This document shows, piece by piece, positions 62,601 to 64,000 of a DNA stretch of 64,000 nt. Origin of the DNA: Leptidea sinapis. Its lineage: Eukaryota > Arthropoda > Insecta > Lepidoptera > Pieridae. The stretch lies in the NCBI RefSeq assembly GCF_905404315.1, contig NC_066288.1, positions 3,968,001-4,032,000 on the forward strand. Direction: 5' to 3'. A program made the translations under genes and the position numbers. Each line of letters starts with the position of its first letter. Within the stretch, counting starts at the first letter, position 1. Under the pieces are notes generated by a model that searched no databases, was not told where the DNA came from, and was given only the letters and a program-made list of their open reading frames with translations.

Positions 62601-64000
62601 TATCCCGTTTTTCCCGGGGGGTAAGGGGGAAATCGATGATAGTATGTAATCGGCCCCATCTGCCACCCTCACCTGCTCGTGGTACCCCCTGCTAGACAAC
62701 AGACGAGGCTATGGCGACCGACCAATAGTGGTATATCCATACACCTGGCCAGGAAACTGGCTGGTAGAGGTTACAGTGACCTTGGAGTATAAATTACCCC
62801 AAAAATATCTGGCGCAGAAGGCAACGGGAAAGCACTGCGGCTACTGTCCCATGAGAGTTGCAAAGATGAATCTACAAGTTGTCAAAAGAGAATGTTTGCG
62901 TAGCAACCCGCGTAGCGACCGGCGCCCTGAATTTTCAGCGGCTCAGGATGGGAGATTCGCTACCGGCCATGGTGGAGCAGCAACCAGGCTGCCCATGGAA
63001 AATATGCTACTGGAAGAAACATTAACCTACGCAAACAACTAAGCTTTGGTACCTGGAACGTTAGAAGACTCCTAGACGACGGGGAACTCCACATGAATTG
63101 AATGAAATTGAGCGCTGTAATATGACAATAACTGGAATCAGTGAAACGCACTGGAAAAGCAGTGACCACCGTGACTCCCAAAATTACACCTTCTACTTCT
63201 CCGGAAATGAAACAAGCAGTTACTCTGGGGTAGCGCTTGCAGTTCCAAAAAGACTGAATCGGTCTGTTCTAGGATATAACCCCGTCAGTGATAGAATAAT
63301 AGCCATGAAACTATATGCATCACCAGCTCCACTGAACGTAATCCAGGTCTATGCTCCTACAAGCACTGGCATCGATAATGATGTTAAAAAGTTTTATAAT
63401 GAACTCGAAACCTGTAGAACTAAGATACCTAGACGAGAACTGCTTATCATCATCGGAGACTTCAACTCAAAAGTTGGAACCACCATAAATGATTTTGATT
63501 TCCGAAATATTGTTGGAAAATATGGACTTGGTGTTAGGAATTCAAAAGGAGAACGACTGATAGAGTTTGCTGCGAATAACAACCTGACTATTATGAACAC
63601 CGCTTTCAAGCATCACGCAAGACGGTTATACACGTGGGTCTCGCCTAATGGTAAGCACCGAAACCAAATCGACTACATCCTGATAAGATCTAGATGGAGG
63701 TGCTCAGTTACGAATGTACATACCTTGCCAGGTGCTGACTGTCACTCGGATCACCAACTATTAATCGGCAAGCTGAAATTGAAGTTGCAGAATGTGAGAC
63801 CAGCTAAGCATACAAAGAGAATAGAAATACTAGATAAAAGATCATTCACAGAATCACTTGTACCAAAGCATAGCACGTGGCTGGCAGGAACTACGGACTC
63901 AATGGACCCCAATTCTTTATGGCTATCCGCAAAGAAATTTATCAAAGAGGTAGTTACTGAGACACAACCACAAAACCCTAACGCCAAACGACAGCATTGG
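62601..64000 (+). mobile_element. RTE-type LINE, 5' part, continuing beyond the window
   Basis: A GC-richer 5' region (62610-63030) precedes an AP-type endonuclease frame that runs off the right end. The 5' region has a frame at 62728-63042 with no domain I recognise. Unlike all other LINEs here, this copy keeps its 5' side. Confidence 0.8.
63004..64000 (+). CDS. RTE-type endonuclease/reverse transcriptase, N-terminal part
   Basis: Frame 1 begins around KYATGRNINLRKQLSFGTWN, VRRLLDDGELHM. A one-base loss near 63097 then shifts to the long frame 63098-64000 (301 codons, open at the window end; ATG at 63122). AP-endonuclease motifs in order: GTWNVRR (Asn, about 63040), TGISETHW (catalytic Glu, 63134), VQVYAPTS (63348), IIIGDFNSKVG (Asp-x-Asn, 63450), HRNQIDYILI (63660) and DCHSDHQLL (final Ser-Asp-His, 63741). 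All catalytic residues are present. The reverse transcriptase should follow beyond 64000. Such proteins are often mislabelled as craniofacial development protein 2-like. A single frameshift separates the start from the rest. Confidence 0.88.

Overview
The window looks like one piece of an AT-rich insect nuclear genome, most probably a moth or butterfly (Lepidoptera). The reasons are the neuropeptide receptor gene, the mix of mobile elements (Jockey-, RTE- and I-type LINEs, tRNA-derived SINEs, Helitrons, Penelope-like pieces, Tc1/mariner and Harbinger elements), and several repeat families I know from moth and butterfly sequence. The species cannot be named. There are no prokaryotic-style operons; nearly everything outside the receptor gene is transposon-derived or featureless AT-rich sequence.

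The one host gene I can support is a class A G-protein-coupled receptor of the PRXamide (pyrokinin/PBAN/diapause hormone/CAPA, neuromedin-U-like) type, on the minus strand. Its first coding exon is 46980-47754 (transmembrane helices 1-5). A 15.3 kb intron follows, then two small exons at 31593-31699 (helix 6) and 31217-31324 (helix 7). The splice phases fit exactly, and 330 residues can be read before the last visible donor. The C-terminal exon(s) were not found.

Layout: 1-7700 holds LINE tails, two adjacent Helitrons, copies of an A-tailed 290-bp family (family A), a Penelope-type fragment and a perfect 24-bp palindrome. 7715-9274 is a complete Tc1 element with a damaged transposase. 10297-12150 is a tRNA-SINE split by an I-type LINE. 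13-24 kb holds MITEs, a tRNA-like module inside terminal inverted repeats, a Harbinger remnant, one orphan reading frame and broken LINEs. 24-30 kb holds a Jockey-inside-RTE nest, a larger LINE and a doubly deleted Gypsy LTR element. 31-48 kb is the receptor gene, its long intron filled with repeats, including two unrelated, strongly hairpin-forming retroposons (41831-42106 and 45123-45381), each with a perfect target-site duplication. 48-62 kb is further repeat mosaic (mariner/maT, MITEs, SINEs, Helitrons, nested LINEs). The window ends inside an RTE-type endonuclease reading frame on the plus strand.

The most interesting items are the hairpin-rich insertion at 41831-42106; the Penelope-associated hammerhead-ribozyme-like motifs; tRNA-like promoter modules inside three elements that are not ordinary SINEs; and five nested insertions whose target-site duplications give a relative order of events.
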